A DNA stretch of 35,454 nt, from contig CAXKVV010001705.1 in assembly GCA_964058805.1 (NCBI GenBank), forward strand, positions 1-35,454, read 5' to 3'. How positions within the stretch are numbered: position 1 is the first letter of the stretch; every line of letters starts with the position of its first letter. The notes beneath the pieces were generated by a model. That model was not told the DNA's origin, ran no database searches, and saw nothing but the letters and a program-made list of their open reading frames with translations. Below, one piece after another: positions 1-11,929 of the stretch. The position numbers were made by a program, and so were the translations under genes. This DNA comes from Schoenoplectus triqueter. Its lineage: Eukaryota; Streptophyta; Magnoliopsida; Poales; Cyperaceae.

Positions 1-1218
1 ACTCGAGCCATCAGATGGGATATTATGGACACCGGAGCTGAGCATGCAGACCGCACACGAGCAAATCTGATAATCGACTGAGAATCAATAGCTACATTCT
101 CTGACGTCTCTTAGTTGTTTAAGCCAACCCTAGTCGCCTATTTCAACTTCTTCGAATACCTTGAGTCTAGAGGATGCTGGAGGATAGAGTATGTCGTTGT
201 CAGGGTGAATTTGATGTGATTTAATGGCCAAATGGTGAACATCAGAGTTGAGAATTCGAGTAACCCCTTAGGACTGTAAAAGATCTCAATTTTATCATTT
301 TTTCATTGTTTGTTTTTGTCATTTGTGTATGCTATGATGTATTTGGTACTCTCTTTCTTTGCTTATTTAGATCTAGTCATGTTCGACTAGATCCGTCAAT
401 TTATAAGACTAGGATGATTTGACACTTGGGGTTTTGAATATGATTTGGTATTTTTATCATTATCATCTATGATTTTATGCATTGCGCATTATTTTTATAT
501 TTGTTTGAATGTATGCATTGATTTGGATAACCGTAGGTAAGTGATATACTTAGTGTCGATCTTGTTTGAGCCAAATACACTAGCACCATTTAATTGAACT
601 ATATTGGTAGGTTAGAACCGATAGGTTGACCAAGCGGTAGCCGAAAGGTAAGGGTTTGCTCGAATAGTGAGATTGAACATATTTTAGAAAGTCAACACCA
701 AAACTAATAGAAATTACTTAGATGTGAAAGTATGGTTAATACACCTTTAGAGGGGTAGGAAGAGCAAACTGAGCAACAAAATATCTTTGTATGATAAATC
801 GATATATGTTAGGTGCTAAATAATCTCGATCTGAATCTTCACTCATCAAAAAAATTAAATATGTCAATCATTGTCGAACTTATATGTACTGTGGACGGAC
901 TGCACAACAAAAGTGTATGGACCACACAAGATAGGTTCTGGTCCAAAAATTATCCGAAATCTTAAGAATATTTATTTTAATTACATTTTAAACCCTTATT
1001 ATTCTTTTTTTAATTTTATTTTTGGTACCAAACAACTAAAACCCCCTAAAATATTCTTTAGTTTTAGAAGTAGATAGAGTTCGGTAAATTCCTCTATCCC
1101 TATGGATTCAGCAGTCATCTATACTTTTTAAGTCATACGCTTACGACTATGATAGCTTATTGAATACTATTATCTATATCCTCCCCCCCTCGATAACTAT
1201 AACCAACCAGAATACTCA
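1..1218. other. AT-rich stretch without a recognisable gene
   Basis: No coding frame here resembles a known protein. The longest open frame (871-1077) is rich in F, N, I and K, as expected of random AT-rich DNA. Because it lies directly before a gypsy-like gag relic, it may be the LTR and leader of that element. I found no partner LTR in the window, so this stays an inference. Confidence 0.3.
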
Positions 1219-1650
1219 TGTTGATCATCTGGATACCCATTTAGAACAATTGGATAGCCAAATTAAAGATTTCGCTGACACTCTTACTCAACTCGTTTAA
1301 AAGGTCGATGAACTTCAACCAACTTAATAAGCAATTCCGACCCTCTCTCATTCCCCTTCAACTTGTGCTGAGATGATGATTCCTACTTATGTCTCCACTC
1401 CTTATTAATATCCTCATGTCCATGCCACTGATACATCTCAACCACCTTCTTTTTTTCCAATATCATCAAAGAAGGGATGATGATTGGCGTCAAGGTGATA
1501 CTCTTTCTCATTGGGTTCCTCCTCGAGCTGAACTTACTAAGTTTGACAATACTAACTAGATTGATTAGTTAGAAGATTGTGACTATTACTTTTCTCTTTC
1601 TCACAGTCCTGATTACTACAAAATCTCCACTATTATTCCTTATTAGTAGG
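1219..1650 (+). pseudogene. Degenerate gag of a gypsy-like LTR retrotransposon
   Basis: Conceptual translation gives a helical stretch (HVDHLDTHLEQLDSQIKDF and following) and, after a frameshift near 1470, a segment reading WVPPRAELTKFDNTN, then a stop, then LEDCDYYFSLSH. That layout, a basic-aromatic 'PKFDGT-W' type motif followed by 'E-YF', is typical of the Retrotrans_gag domain of plant Ty3/gypsy elements. Several tryptophan positions are now stop codons and at least one frameshift separates the two parts, so it is non-functional. No zinc knuckle, protease or reverse transcriptase follows; the frame is lost where a GC-rich repeat begins at about 1659. The family call rests on motif resemblance only. 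Confidence 0.45.
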
Positions 1651-1658
1651 AGAGGCTC

Positions 1659-1830
1659 ATGAGTAGAGATGACAATGGACCAGGTAGGCTGGTAAAACGT
1701 CAATTATGTGGCCCGACCCATCTATCAAAATCGTATACCCATCCTGTCTGCGGGCCTAAAAATCTCGGCCCATCCTGTCTGCGGGCTAAGTTTTTATGGC
1801 CCGGCTCGACCCGTCCAGATCCGTTCTGCA
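1659..1830. repeat. GC-rich interspersed repeat with internal duplication
   Basis: A sharp GC-rich island in AT-rich DNA. It starts with a GATGACAATGG-like sequence and holds repeated GGCCC and CGACCC words. The string CCCATCCTGTCTGCGGGC occurs twice about 29 bp apart. This style is common at ends of plant non-autonomous elements (hAT-like). The other end was not found, so class and boundaries are uncertain. The open frame across it is a by-product of composition. Confidence 0.4.
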
Positions 1831-3239
1831 GTGCAGTTTTTTTAAAATCGATTGAGAAACATATTTTGTTGAGAATTTTAAATTATGAATTTTAGAAAAC
1901 GTAAAATATAAAAGTTATAGATTTTATTTCATCTTAATATGATTTTTCAGTACAAAGTTATGCTTAAAACAATATTTAGAGGTCTAAAATTTTTCAGCAG
2001 TTAACCTTCATAATATGAATTTTTAAGATTCATATGTTCTATTTTTAAAAGAGATCAAAATATAAAAATGATAGATATTGTTGTCATAGTTTTAAAAAAA
2101 ATTAATTTTGTTTTGATTAGATTTTCAAATTAAAGATATGACTAAAAAGGTATCAAGGTATCTATTGAATTACATTATTCATATTTATAAATTTTAAAAA
2201 TATTAGTGTTTCTATTCATATAATAATATCATAACTAAATATTTAATATAATTTAGATAATATTAGTGTTATATTAAAATTCTACATAATTTTTAAAATA
2301 TATTGATATATAATATATAAAAATATATATAATTGTTTACCCTTGAAATGTTTTAAGAGGAGAGTGAGCAGATTCAAGTAAATAATATTAAAGAGATAAT
2401 CATAAATCATATAAACATAAGAAGGAGGCAGAGAAGGAGAGAAAGAAGGGCCACCCGTCGGGAGAGGTCACTGTCAAGCTCCGAAGCCAATCCATTAGTC
2501 CCACAAGGGAAGTTGAGCAAGGGTCACAAGATATAAGTACTCTGTTATCACCCTATTATTTGAGTTGATGACTCTCAAGAGACCCAGGAGAGAGAGGTCT
2601 CTTGAGCTGTCATCTTCGTGATTATTTTGCTTGACAAGTGGGTCCCACACCCATTTCCAGAGATAAAGAAAGAAATTAAAGAGAAATACCCAGAAATTCA
2701 AGAGAAATGTCTAATATAAACCCTAATTGCAGGAATAGAGAGATTCTCAGGCAATCAGGAGGATGTTGTGTTCAAAATAAGTATTTTTATATAGAAAAAT
2801 AAGTGAAATTTAATGTGATTTGACTTCATGCACAAAAACTTAAAAGTCAATTTCACAGAATTCATTAGATGCCCATGTGAGTTGCATCTGATTGAACTGA
2901 TATATGTTTCAATTATTAAGACATGAACAAATATTGATCAGATAGAGTTGGACTTAGCAATAGCATCATAAATAGATGTTTTATTAAGGACAGCACAAAA
3001 TAATATTATTGGCACAAGTATCAAGCTCCAACATTCTATTTGAAAATTTGTGTGATCAATAATAGGGTATACCTTGAGAGAATTTTTAATTTATAGATAC
3101 AAGCACAAAATAGGAATTAAAAATTACAGGGGTGATTATCAGGAATTTAGAGATTTTTGATGAAAATTTCATAATTTTTGGACAAGTGGAGCTATCAGAA
3201 TCAAATTAGACAAGAAAAACAGATTAATCAAGAGCTAAG
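1831..3239. other. AT-rich stretch without a gene
   Basis: No convincing coding region on either strand. The first 500 bases are extremely AT-rich. Around 2400-2700 there is a purine-rich segment with GAGAGA runs that resembles retrotransposon leader DNA, but nothing there can be named. Confidence 0.3.
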
Positions 3240-3800
3240 TTTCAATCAAAGACTTGTCTGGGTGCAACTTGGGGACAGAGGTATTACTGGGTGCAAACCG
3301 GGGATCTCATACATGCACACACAGAATCAGAGAAGGGAGAGAGGGTGTCACGTGGTAGCACCTCATTAGCCCACCTCAGCATGTTAGTGCCAAATGGCAG
3401 CACCTCATTGGTCCACCTCACCCATGTAGGTCTCACACACCTGACAGATGGGTCCCACTGGTGCCATGTCGCAGCATCACACTAGGCCACATCAGCAGGC
3501 AGTTAACATGTCATTAGGTTTAAGTGATGGGGTTTAATTAGATGGACCTATTAGATTGTGTCACCTCAGCCTAATTAGCACTAAGCAGTTGATGGTTGGA
3601 CTTGTGAGCCCAGACTCATAGATCTTACATGTGAGGCCCACATGTCAGGTTCATACAGAAATGAAGTCAGAGATTTTTAAATAAAAAAGAAAAGACAATG
3701 TGTACCTAGCCCATACGTGTTGTGTCTCTGATAGTGGGCCTCACCTTACTGTGGATCTTGTGCGTCGAGCTCAGCCTCCCCGGAGCTCTCTCCTTCTCCC
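3240..3800. repeat. Moderately GC-rich LTR-like repeat region
   Basis: This block contains two diverged copies of a GCAGCACCTCATTGGTCCACC-like unit (about 3355-3385 and 3399-3425) and plant LTR-style words such as GTGAGGCCCACATGTCAGG near 3630. It ends in a pyrimidine-rich tract (3780-3825). The short plus-strand frames across it show no known domain. It is probably part of an old LTR retrotransposon; no matching second LTR is present, so strand and limits are unknown. Confidence 0.35.
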
Positions 3801-4520
3801 CTCTCTCTCTTTCTCCTTCTTCTAGACGAGGCTGAGGGCGTCATTAGAGGTGATCAAGCTATCTACAGCTCCAAACTTCAAGTTCTTCTAGCCAAAGCTA
3901 TTAACTGCATAAGAGAGAAAGAGTAAATGATCAAAATTGAGAAGTAGCAAGTGGATAGGGCAGTTGAGAGAGATGAACAACTCAAACAACCAATGAGGGA
4001 TCCCAATGCTTGCTTCTAAACCTTAAATTGATAATGCAAATCTCTTCTAGTCACTTAGGCGATGATGTATGTAAAGAAAAAGGCAGTAATTGTGAGTTGA
4101 ATTGTAGCAATTGAATCAAGGTGATGAAATCGGGCAAATGAAGGAAAGTCAAAACCTTATGTTATAAACTCAAATTGATAGTGCTTGTAGCTTCTACACA
4201 CTCACACGATGTTGCTAGGGTGATTAGAGATAGCAATTGAACATGAGATATGTGATTTGAGTCAAGGCTTGAATCAGGTAGTCAAATTCCAAGATTTGGA
4301 GGTAAGCTACAATGGAAAAGAGCAGAGAGGCGCCTTAGATGCATTGAGATAAGTATATATAGCATGTTGAGAGTTCTAGAAAGTTCCACCAGTGAGTGAG
4401 AAGTGAAGAGAGAGTCAAACTTGGTCAACAGTCAAAGAATTGAGCTTTGGATTCGTTTGAATGAGACCCACACCATAAAAGAACTCTAACAGAAGTAGAA
4501 AACCATGTTCATAGACCAGA
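3801..4520. other. No gene seen; probable retrotransposon remnant
   Basis: Purine-rich DNA with many short AGAGAG and GAATTGAG words and no open frame of note. It lies between two LTR-like blocks and is most simply internal sequence of the same decayed elements. Nothing more specific can be supported. Confidence 0.25.
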
Positions 4521-5240
4521 GAAGTTTAGTTGTTGGTGTATAGCTAGTGTATGACATAATCCCTTGTGTGCACCCATTTTAATTGCTTATATAAGCCCAA
4601 TCAGCATAGAGACAAAGTCAGATAGAGAGATAGCAAAGGGAGAGATTCATTTTTCATAAACAGTGAGAGGTAGAGAGCTTAGACATTGAGTTCAGAGGGA
4701 GAGAGAGCAAAAATAGAAGAAGAAGTTGGTATAATCGATTGATCTTAGTGCTTCATTTGAGAACTCGATTCATTCATCTAAATTACTTGATTAGAGTTGA
4801 GTTCTAAGCTCTATTCTGTGTCAATTTATGGTTTGCAAGTTTAATTCTTGAGAAATCAGAGTTTATAAGTGTAATTGTGATCGGATTTTGTGAATAACAG
4901 TATATCAATGTTATCGTTCTGATTTTTATCGATTTTCTTTGATTTTTCTTCATTCTTTTTCCTTTCTTTCATGAGCTACAAGCTTAGAGTGCATCAATCT
5001 TTTAGTTTCTTTGTTGATTTTTTTTTAAAATTGATAATTGAAGTTGTTGTATCAATTGATCTCGGTTGTAACTTGAGAACTCGATACTAGTTGAATTTTT
5101 CATCTCAATTCATTATTTAAGAGTCAAGATTGCATTCTTCCTTGATCATACTACATGCATTGAGGTTCATAGCATCATGTGAAGTCGATTGATCTCAGCT
5201 AGAAGCTTGAGAACTCGACGGAACCAGTGTTCCAATGTCA
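4521..5240 (+). mobile_element. LTR-like promoter region with threefold repeat motif
   Basis: The segment has the make-up of a plant LTR: a TATA box (TTATATAAG, 4588-4596), then a GA-rich leader (4600-4720), then T-rich sequence. A motif of about 35 bp (TCGATTGATCT followed by CTTGAGAACTCGA after a short spacer) appears three times in the same orientation at about 4735-4770, 5052-5086 and 5185-5219. No matching second LTR or reverse transcriptase is in the window, so this may be a solo or truncated LTR. Boundaries are approximate. Confidence 0.35.
4588..4596 (+). promoter_or_regulatory. TATA box of an LTR-like region
   Basis: TTATATAAG followed by GCCC and a GA-rich leader, the usual arrangement in plant LTR promoters. 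Inferred from sequence only. Confidence 0.35.
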
Positions 5241-5952
5241 CTATTGCGTCGTATTGGTTAGATCAAGTGCTAAACTAAAAATTTAAAGGAATTGAATGCA
5301 TAATTGAGTACATCTTGACTATAACAGAAGTTGTGAGGCTTATTGAGTGCATAAGAGGCATTGAGAACGACTGAATTGCACGAATTCAGTATGAATCGTG
5401 ACCGGTACCGATTGAAGCTGCTCAATACTAGCTCATACATGATTTTAATCAATTTAAACACTTAGTGTTGCATTAATTCGTATAATTACACAAGAACGAT
5501 AAAGTATAAGTCAAGAATTTGCGATTGGAACTCTCGGTACCGAATTATACCAATTCATCTCAACTGGTACTAGCACACAACACACACCACCGTACCGATC
5601 TCCGATCAGCCACCGTAGGAAGGTTCCCCATAGCATGTTGACGCTAGAGCACTTAGCCAATCGAAAAACTACAGCTCCGATCGCCGACGACGCCACCAGC
5701 ACGGACCTTAATGAAGCAGTCAACATAAGAGTCAAGAAATCGAGGATTCATGACTCTTGACGCACTTGCATGAGTATTGATGAGGCCGAGTGAATCTCAA
5801 AGGCCATCCAACGCATCCAGTATATTATTTTTCATAGTATTTTTCATGATAAAAATACTTTATTTTAATAATGGTTAGAATATTTTAATAATTCAAAATT
5901 AAAATCATAGTAATATAAATTTTTATTTTGACCAAGCTTTGTTGTTCATAAA
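5241..5952. other. No recognisable gene
   Basis: The region 5500-5770 is less AT-rich and carries a minus-strand frame (5511-5735) without a domain I recognise. GGTACCG-containing words recur (5400, 5535, 5590). The remaining bases up to the helicase relic are AT-rich. It could be internal sequence of a decayed mobile element. Confidence 0.25.
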
Positions 5953-6588
5953 ATGCCCAGGGCCATATTGTCAACGAAGAATGAGTACGTTGACATGATT
6001 AACAGTAATATGATCGAAAAGTTTCCAGAAGAGAAACATGTATACTATAGCTTCGACTCCGCCGAGGACAACACCAACAATAACTACCCCATAGAGTTCT
6101 TGAACACTCAGAATCCCAATGGCTTGCCGCCCCATTTACTAAAGTTGAAGCTTCGGTGCCTGATCATACTTCTACACAATATTGACCCGAGAAATGGACT
6201 ATGTAATGGTACTAGATTGATTTGTAGAGTCATTCAGAGAAATATCATTGATGTATAGATAGTAATTGGTGAGCATGCTGAAAAGAGGATAATCCTGCCA
6301 AGGATACCCCTTTGCCCATCGGACGATGATATGTTTTCTTTCAAGATGAAGAGGAAGCAGTTCCTCATCCATCTTAGCTTTGCGATGACGATAAATAAAG
6401 TTCAGGGTCAGACAATACCTATTGTTGGCGTATACCTACTTGAACCGATCTTCTTGCACGGGCAACTTTATGTGGCACTATCGAGAGGGACTTCTCATGT
6501 GAATACAAAGGTCTTGGTGAAGCCAATTGGTGGAATCCGTCAAAAACAGAGTTTACACATCAAATGTGGTGTACTAAGAGGTTTTTGA
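5953..6588 (+). pseudogene. Helitron-type PIF1 helicase, C-terminal fragment
   Basis: One continuous frame encodes the last ~210 residues of a PIF1-like helicase of the kind fused to Rep in plant Helitrons. It is broken by a single TAG at 6256-6258. Motifs in order: RAILSTKNEYVDMIN near the start; LLHNIDPRNGLCNGTRL before the stop; and after it FAMTINKVQGQTI (motif V) and LYVALSRGTS (motif VI). The upstream helicase motifs, including Walker A, and the Rep nuclease domain are missing, so this is a 5'-truncated, inactive piece. In intact Helitrons this protein is thought to unwind DNA during rolling-circle-like transposition. I did not find a matching 3' terminus (hairpin plus CTRRT) downstream. 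Confidence 0.85.
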
Positions 6589-8743
6589 AGGTTGATAAAG
6601 TAAAATAACATTCTTATTTTGTTTTTCATTCTTATGGTTGTTCAGGATATATTGAAATAAGCATGTGTAATTAAATCCAACATTCTTCTGATGTAAAGCT
6701 TTTTTTTATTGACATGGTTAATACTTTTCTTTATTATACAGCTAAATTTAGGGTCTAATTTTATAGCTAAAGTTTGCACGTTTATCTTGTTTACAACCAA
6801 CTATTGTACCAAATACTCATTCTGCTAAAACTATAGTTCAATCTGCATCTTCTACTACATTTCCTGATCTACTAGTATGTTTATTTGATTGTGGCAACCA
6901 TATTTGCAGGACATCCACATGTTATAACAACACATCAAAAAAAAGGAGACAAACTCCCAGACGGTTGCTTTGATTTAGAGTTTTCTATGTGTAGAGGAGA
7001 GTCTTCTGGTTAGAGGAATTCTTTTAGTTCTGACTGTTGATACAAGGTTTGTGTGTTTTCAATTATGTGTGTTTTAATTGATGTAGTTGCAATAATGATT
7101 TAAAACCCTCCAATACTTATGCATTACTGGAATATGTTCATTGAAAGACAGAATCAATACTGTATAATCACAATTATCCAAAATGTTCAAACTGGTAGAA
7201 AAACAGTTAAAATAGACACTAAAAACCAGCAAAAATTGAATATATATAAATACTGATTCAAATGTCCTCATATTATGGATATAAGAGTCTGCGCGTAAGA
7301 GCGGATACTGTTGATAGTGATTATGATTGTTAATGATTATGAAATTGTTAAGTGAAAGTATGATTTTCACCTGTCGTTTTTCTCTCAGCTTTCGCCATTA
7401 ATATTAAATTCTTAATTCTTCGAAAATTACTTCCAATTAACACTCATTCTTAGTTAGAATTGATCTTAACATATTCGAACTACTTTGGATGCGTTACAAA
7501 ATAATCTGGTCTTTGATTCGCACGAAGGGTCGAGATCCTCTGTGCTGCAAGTTACAACACAGAGGATGCGCTTCCATTAATCTGTTACGACTTGTCAACT
7601 CGACGTGTCCAGTGTCCTCCAAGTATTAATAAATACCAATTTTTATTGATTAGAACATAAAAAGGTGGTTTTATTCAGTAAAAAACTAAAAATAAATATG
7701 AATAAAACGCAACTACTACTGCTGCAATTTCAATGTTGATAGGCATCACGGAACGTAGATTTGGTATAGTGAAAATTCTCCATTTTGTCCGGCACACTGA
7801 ATCAATGGAATTGCAGAGGATATTGACAGCACGACCTTTTGTCTTACGGAGCACATGGTTGGGTGGGTCCCTGGATACCCCGGATCACTCTAACCAGACA
7901 AAAGCTTGTGTCATTGCCCTCCATTACGCCAATGTTGTTCGGTTCATCCCATGTTTAAAGAGGAAAATTAGATATCTTTTTAAGAAAAGGTTGTCAACCT
8001 ATTTTGACATAGAGTAGGCATTCGACATACGGTGTTTGTGCTACGCAACTGCTCCTTCTTCTTTTTTTAATATCGAAGGTGTAACAACAATAAAAACCTG
8101 AAAGAAAAATCAAGTAAAAAGTAGCAAGCAAATTATTTGAATGTGTGTATCCTTGTGTATTTCCATCAAAACTTTTCTTGTCCTTTTTTTGTTTCTTTTA
8201 TTCTGTATACTATTGCTTCTATTTTTCGATTCTAAGTTGTGTCAGTTGGGTATGATGTGTTCTTTTGTTCCCCTTGATATTTTGGCACATTTCTCTCTCC
8301 ATGCAGAGAATAACAGGAAGTTAATCATGAATTATTTTGGTATTTTATTTTGTTATTATTACTATTGTCTTTTTTATTTAATCTCTGTGGTCCATTGTGA
8401 TAAGTTGCTGCCAGTATCTAGTGCCATCCTATCCCTAATAGCATGTTGGTCTACAGGAGCCATTCGATCTCATATATAAGGGAGGTGCCGCTTGCCCGAT
8501 AGTGGCCTATTTTTTTCTTTTTTAAAAAATATGTGTATGTTATTATTACCGTTTTCTTCAGGAAAAATTACCAAACGTTGTTACCAATTATCTGTTCCTA
8601 GATTCGTCGCCGTTGGCATATTATTCACCGCTTACAGTAGCACCCTTAATCATATTGACAAGTTCAAGACAAAAAAAAATAATTTGTTGTCTAAAATTCG
8701 TGAATTGTCTGCACTTATATAGAAACCGCATTGTATATATATA
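6589..8743. other. No gene seen; AT-rich with one hairpin
   Basis: Several short frames exist (7074-7370 minus; 7733-8017, 8141-8479 and 8492-8722 plus). None shows a known domain, and the last two are mostly F, L, I and C from T-rich DNA. The 7490-7960 part is less AT-rich and holds a hairpin. It may be the remainder of the Helitron above or another mobile element; the sequence does not decide. Confidence 0.3.
7535..7567. repeat. Short perfect inverted repeat
   Basis: ATCCTCTGTG and its exact complement CACAGAGGAT are separated by 13 bases, which could form a 10-bp stem. It lies about 950 bp after the helicase relic, but no CTRRT terminus follows, so I do not call it a Helitron end. Confidence 0.45.
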
Positions 8744-9146
8744 GGTGTGCTAATGTGCTTTATAAAGCACAAAATACTTCATACTTCATACGTATATCTC
8801 ATATTTCAAAATTTAAATGGACGATTCAAACCGTTAAATATGATCTTCATATTAAAAAAATTTTGGTGATCAAATTTTATATTTTTTTAAAAAAAAATTT
8901 ACTATATTTTTGAAGGTCTACAAAATTCATTGATCTGACGTCTTCTGAACCATTCAATATCAACAATTTTCTATCCCTTTAAATAAATAGCAAAAAAAAA
9001 TCTAAAAAATATAAAATTTAATCACCAAAAAGATATTGATATGAATATCATATTTAACATTTGGATCGTCCATTTGAATTTTAAAATATGAGATATACAC
9101 ATGAAGTACGAAGTATTTTATGCTTTATAAAACACATTAGTAGACC
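8744..9146. mobile_element. Palindromic (fold-back) MITE
   Basis: The two halves are diverged inverted copies. The left arm starts GGTGTGCTAATGTGCTTTAT and the right arm ends with the complement of GGTCTACTAATGTGTTTTAT. The match continues inward through ATGAGATATACG-like and TGGACGATCC-like words for roughly 100 bp. The ~400-bp element has no coding capacity and sits inside TA repeats, so its target duplication cannot be read. Superfamily is not assigned. Confidence 0.7.
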
Positions 9147-9172
9147 TATATATATATATATATATATATATA
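9147..9172. repeat. (TA)n microsatellite
   Basis: About 13 perfect TA units directly beside the palindromic element; probably expanded from its TA-rich insertion site. Confidence 0.9.
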
Positions 9173-10853
9173 ACTTCATATTTTTTGAATTTTTTATGAG
9201 TTTAAGCTCAATAAATCTTTACTCATCTTTACTCATAAAATTTTATGATTTTTGGGTTATTTTATACTAAATAAATAATAAAAATTTAAAACATTTAAGC
9301 GATTTCATTTTAATGCATTTAAGAATAATTAAAGAAACTTTGTCGTCAGGGAGTCGGCGAATTGCACTTTCTGTTTTGTACAATCATTATTCTGTCTTGC
9401 TACAATGACATATGTAAAGGAAAAACAATCATCTCAGTGCGTTGTCTAAATCGGACACAATAATATTTTGAATTAATAATTTCACAGGTTGGACTGACGA
9501 ACTAGACCGGAAAAGTTGGAGAGTCGGATACGCGTCGGATTTTGTTCAATAAAAAGGTCAAGCTGACCGGTTTATCAGTCAGTATTTAATACTGAGCCAG
9601 ATTAATTATTTGCAATCGCTTACTTCAGTTAAATCGAAATAAATATTTATATTAAAATTTTTATTTGATTTATTAAATTACAAACCGAATCAAATTTATA
9701 AAAATACTAACCAAATAAATCAAAATATTATTCGATTTTTTCAGTTAAACTGAAATTTAATCAAAAAATAAAAGTATCGATAGCTATACAAATTATTAGA
9801 AAAAATAAATAATTAAAACAAATAAAATAAATGAATAAGTAAAGCCTACAGAAATAAATATATTAGAATTATCTTTGATATGATCATTATTTATACCAAA
9901 TAAAATAAATTTGTTTGGTAAATTTTAAACTACTCAGTTTGTTTGATTTATTCGATTTTAAAAATTAAAAACCAAATAAAAAAAAAATTAAATTAGCTAA
10001 AATTTTCAGCTGAACTAAAATTTTTGAACTAAAAAATCGAATCAAAGTTCAAAATTTTAAAATCAATCTGTTTGTACAGCCTGATGCGTATCATCGGGTA
10101 ATCAAACTATGGGCTTTCGTTGAACAAAAAACAATAAGAAATGAGAAAACCTTTTTCTACTTATATCTTTCTTTAATAAAATTCTCTAGAACTCCGGTGT
10201 ATATTATTTTTTTATTTTTTTAATAATACTCATTATTATTTTATTGTATATTTATATAGTATTTTAAATCTTAATTGATAATTAGCTTAAGAGTTCGCAT
10301 TTTCATTTTATTTTGGTGAAATTATGTAAACTCATATATCAATGTAATTTTATTATGAAATGAAGAGGGTTCAAATGTCTATATTTTTCGTGCCTCCATT
10401 ATTATTTTAAAAAAATATAAATCAAAATTAAAAACTGAAAATTAGCAAATCGAAAATTAGTCTCTAATAATAGAAATTCAGAATTCAAGACGCGCGTACA
10501 GATGTTTAATCATGCCCCTTGGTTACTTTTGCCTGGCATTGTCGATTATTTGTTTTTTTTATGTTTACATTGAACTTTAACTCGATTACCATATTGATGA
10601 CTTTAGAAGTGATAATAGAATATTTTAAATATAATATCTGTTGTCACTAATGGTATTAATAATGCACAATAAAAGAATTTTGGGTTGATTTTGGAGTTCA
10701 ATATCAAAAATTAAAATAACATATAGAAAAAGAAAGAACACAAAAATATAAAGTTCGGTTATAACGAGTCTACATCTTCACGACCTACAATCACTGAAGT
10801 CGATTGCACCGAGTCACTAAAACACAATACTCGTACAACTGTGAACTTTTAAC

Positions 10854-10909
10854 CTCTTACACTAAGTAATCGGACAACCTTCCTTTTTCTCTTACACTAA
10901 GTAATCGGA
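10854..10909. repeat. Direct repeat, two 21-bp copies
   Basis: A 21-bp word beginning CTCTTACACTAAG occurs at 10854 and again at 10889, a period of 35 bp. The copies match exactly over that length. Function unknown. Confidence 0.7.
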
Positions 10910-11495
10910 TAGTTATTGGGCAAACAATTAATGGAGATAACACCTCTAAAAAAACTCACAAAGGAAAAACAAAAACAAACAAACAAACAAACTCTCAATA
11001 ATCTCACAATCTCGCTCTTTAAAGATATTGCAAGGTAATTTGAAGATCAAAATCAACTAGACAAGAGTCTAGAATGTATTGATCTTAAGATTAGTTTAAT
11101 TATCTTTATTTATTATAAATCTAACTTAACTTAATTTTATTCTTGAGATCTTCATATAATTTATTCCAAATACATTATTCTTCTCTTAAAATTTAATATC
11201 CTACATTTAACATACTAAAAAAAGATTATATTCATTTATAATTATTTTACAAATCGATAAATATAAAATTAAAAATTATTTACAACAACAATATCTTTTG
11301 TATTTCACGTCGTATCTCTTATTTTTGAATTCAAAATAGCATCCAATAGTTCAATGTGTTCTCCATATTAAAATATAATTGGACAATAAACTTTCTATTT
11401 TTTTGAATTTTTTGGGGTTAGAAAATCATAAACTTAATGCATATTCTACCCCTAAATTTTTTTTACAAAATATAAAATTTGATATCAAAACATAT

Positions 11496-11576
11496 TTTTT
11501 TAGATAGTTAGAAATCACTTGTTTTGGATGACTCATAATAATTAAATCAAGTGATATTCTAACTATCTAAAAAATA
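11496..11576. repeat. Imperfect inverted repeat
   Basis: Left arm TTTTTTAGATAGTTAGAA, then ATCACTTG; right arm CAAGTGATATTCTAACTATC, then TAAAAAA. The spacer is about 20 bp. It may be the centre of an old palindromic MITE, since similarity outside the core is weak. Confidence 0.55.
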
Positions 11577-11929
11577 ATAAAAAATTGTAAAAAATAAATA
11601 AACTTGATATACAACTAAATATTCATATGAAAATCATTTTGAGCAATTCAGATAGACCATTTAAACTTTTAAAATAAAGAACCGATCCATAATATGAGAA
11701 TGATATGTTCATTGCATAACACCATAACCCAACTATATTTGTGTTTTTTTGGAAACAATATTAATTGCCTAGAAAAATAATTTCTAGATAAGGAACTTTT
11801 CAACATTTAATGTTAAGTACTTAATTAAGTGTATTTTGACATGACGCTTTGTTTTAAAAAAAAAAGAAATAGAGCTACCAATAACTCCATCATATATTAT
11901 TGTTCATATTTTTCTCAAATTTTAAATTT

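Larger units (their letters stand above)
9173..11929. other. Long AT-rich non-coding stretch
   Basis: No coding region is supported. 9590-10080 is rich in diverged GGTT/AACC-type words (for example AAACCGAATCAAAT and complements), as in common plant non-autonomous repeats. A (CAAA)n tract lies near 10970-10990. A direct repeat (10854-10909) and an inverted repeat (11496-11576) are listed separately. Confidence 0.35.

Noticed and set aside
1659..1895. 78-residue plus-strand frame
   Set aside because: Arises from a GC-rich interspersed repeat; duplicated nucleotide words explain it.
3178..3485. Two overlapping plus-strand frames in a GC-rich block
   Set aside because: They cover a repeat block with internal duplications and contain no known domain.
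7535..7567. Hairpin as the 3' end of the Helitron with the helicase relic
   Set aside because: Helitron 3' ends need CTRRT shortly after the hairpin; none is present.
7733..8017. 94-residue plus-strand frame
   Set aside because: No recognised domain and no splice or promoter context; perhaps mobile-element debris, but not supportable as a gene.
8141..8722. Two hydrophobic plus-strand frames that look like membrane proteins
   Set aside because: Their F/L/I/C content follows from T-rich DNA; no start context, domain or conservation cue.
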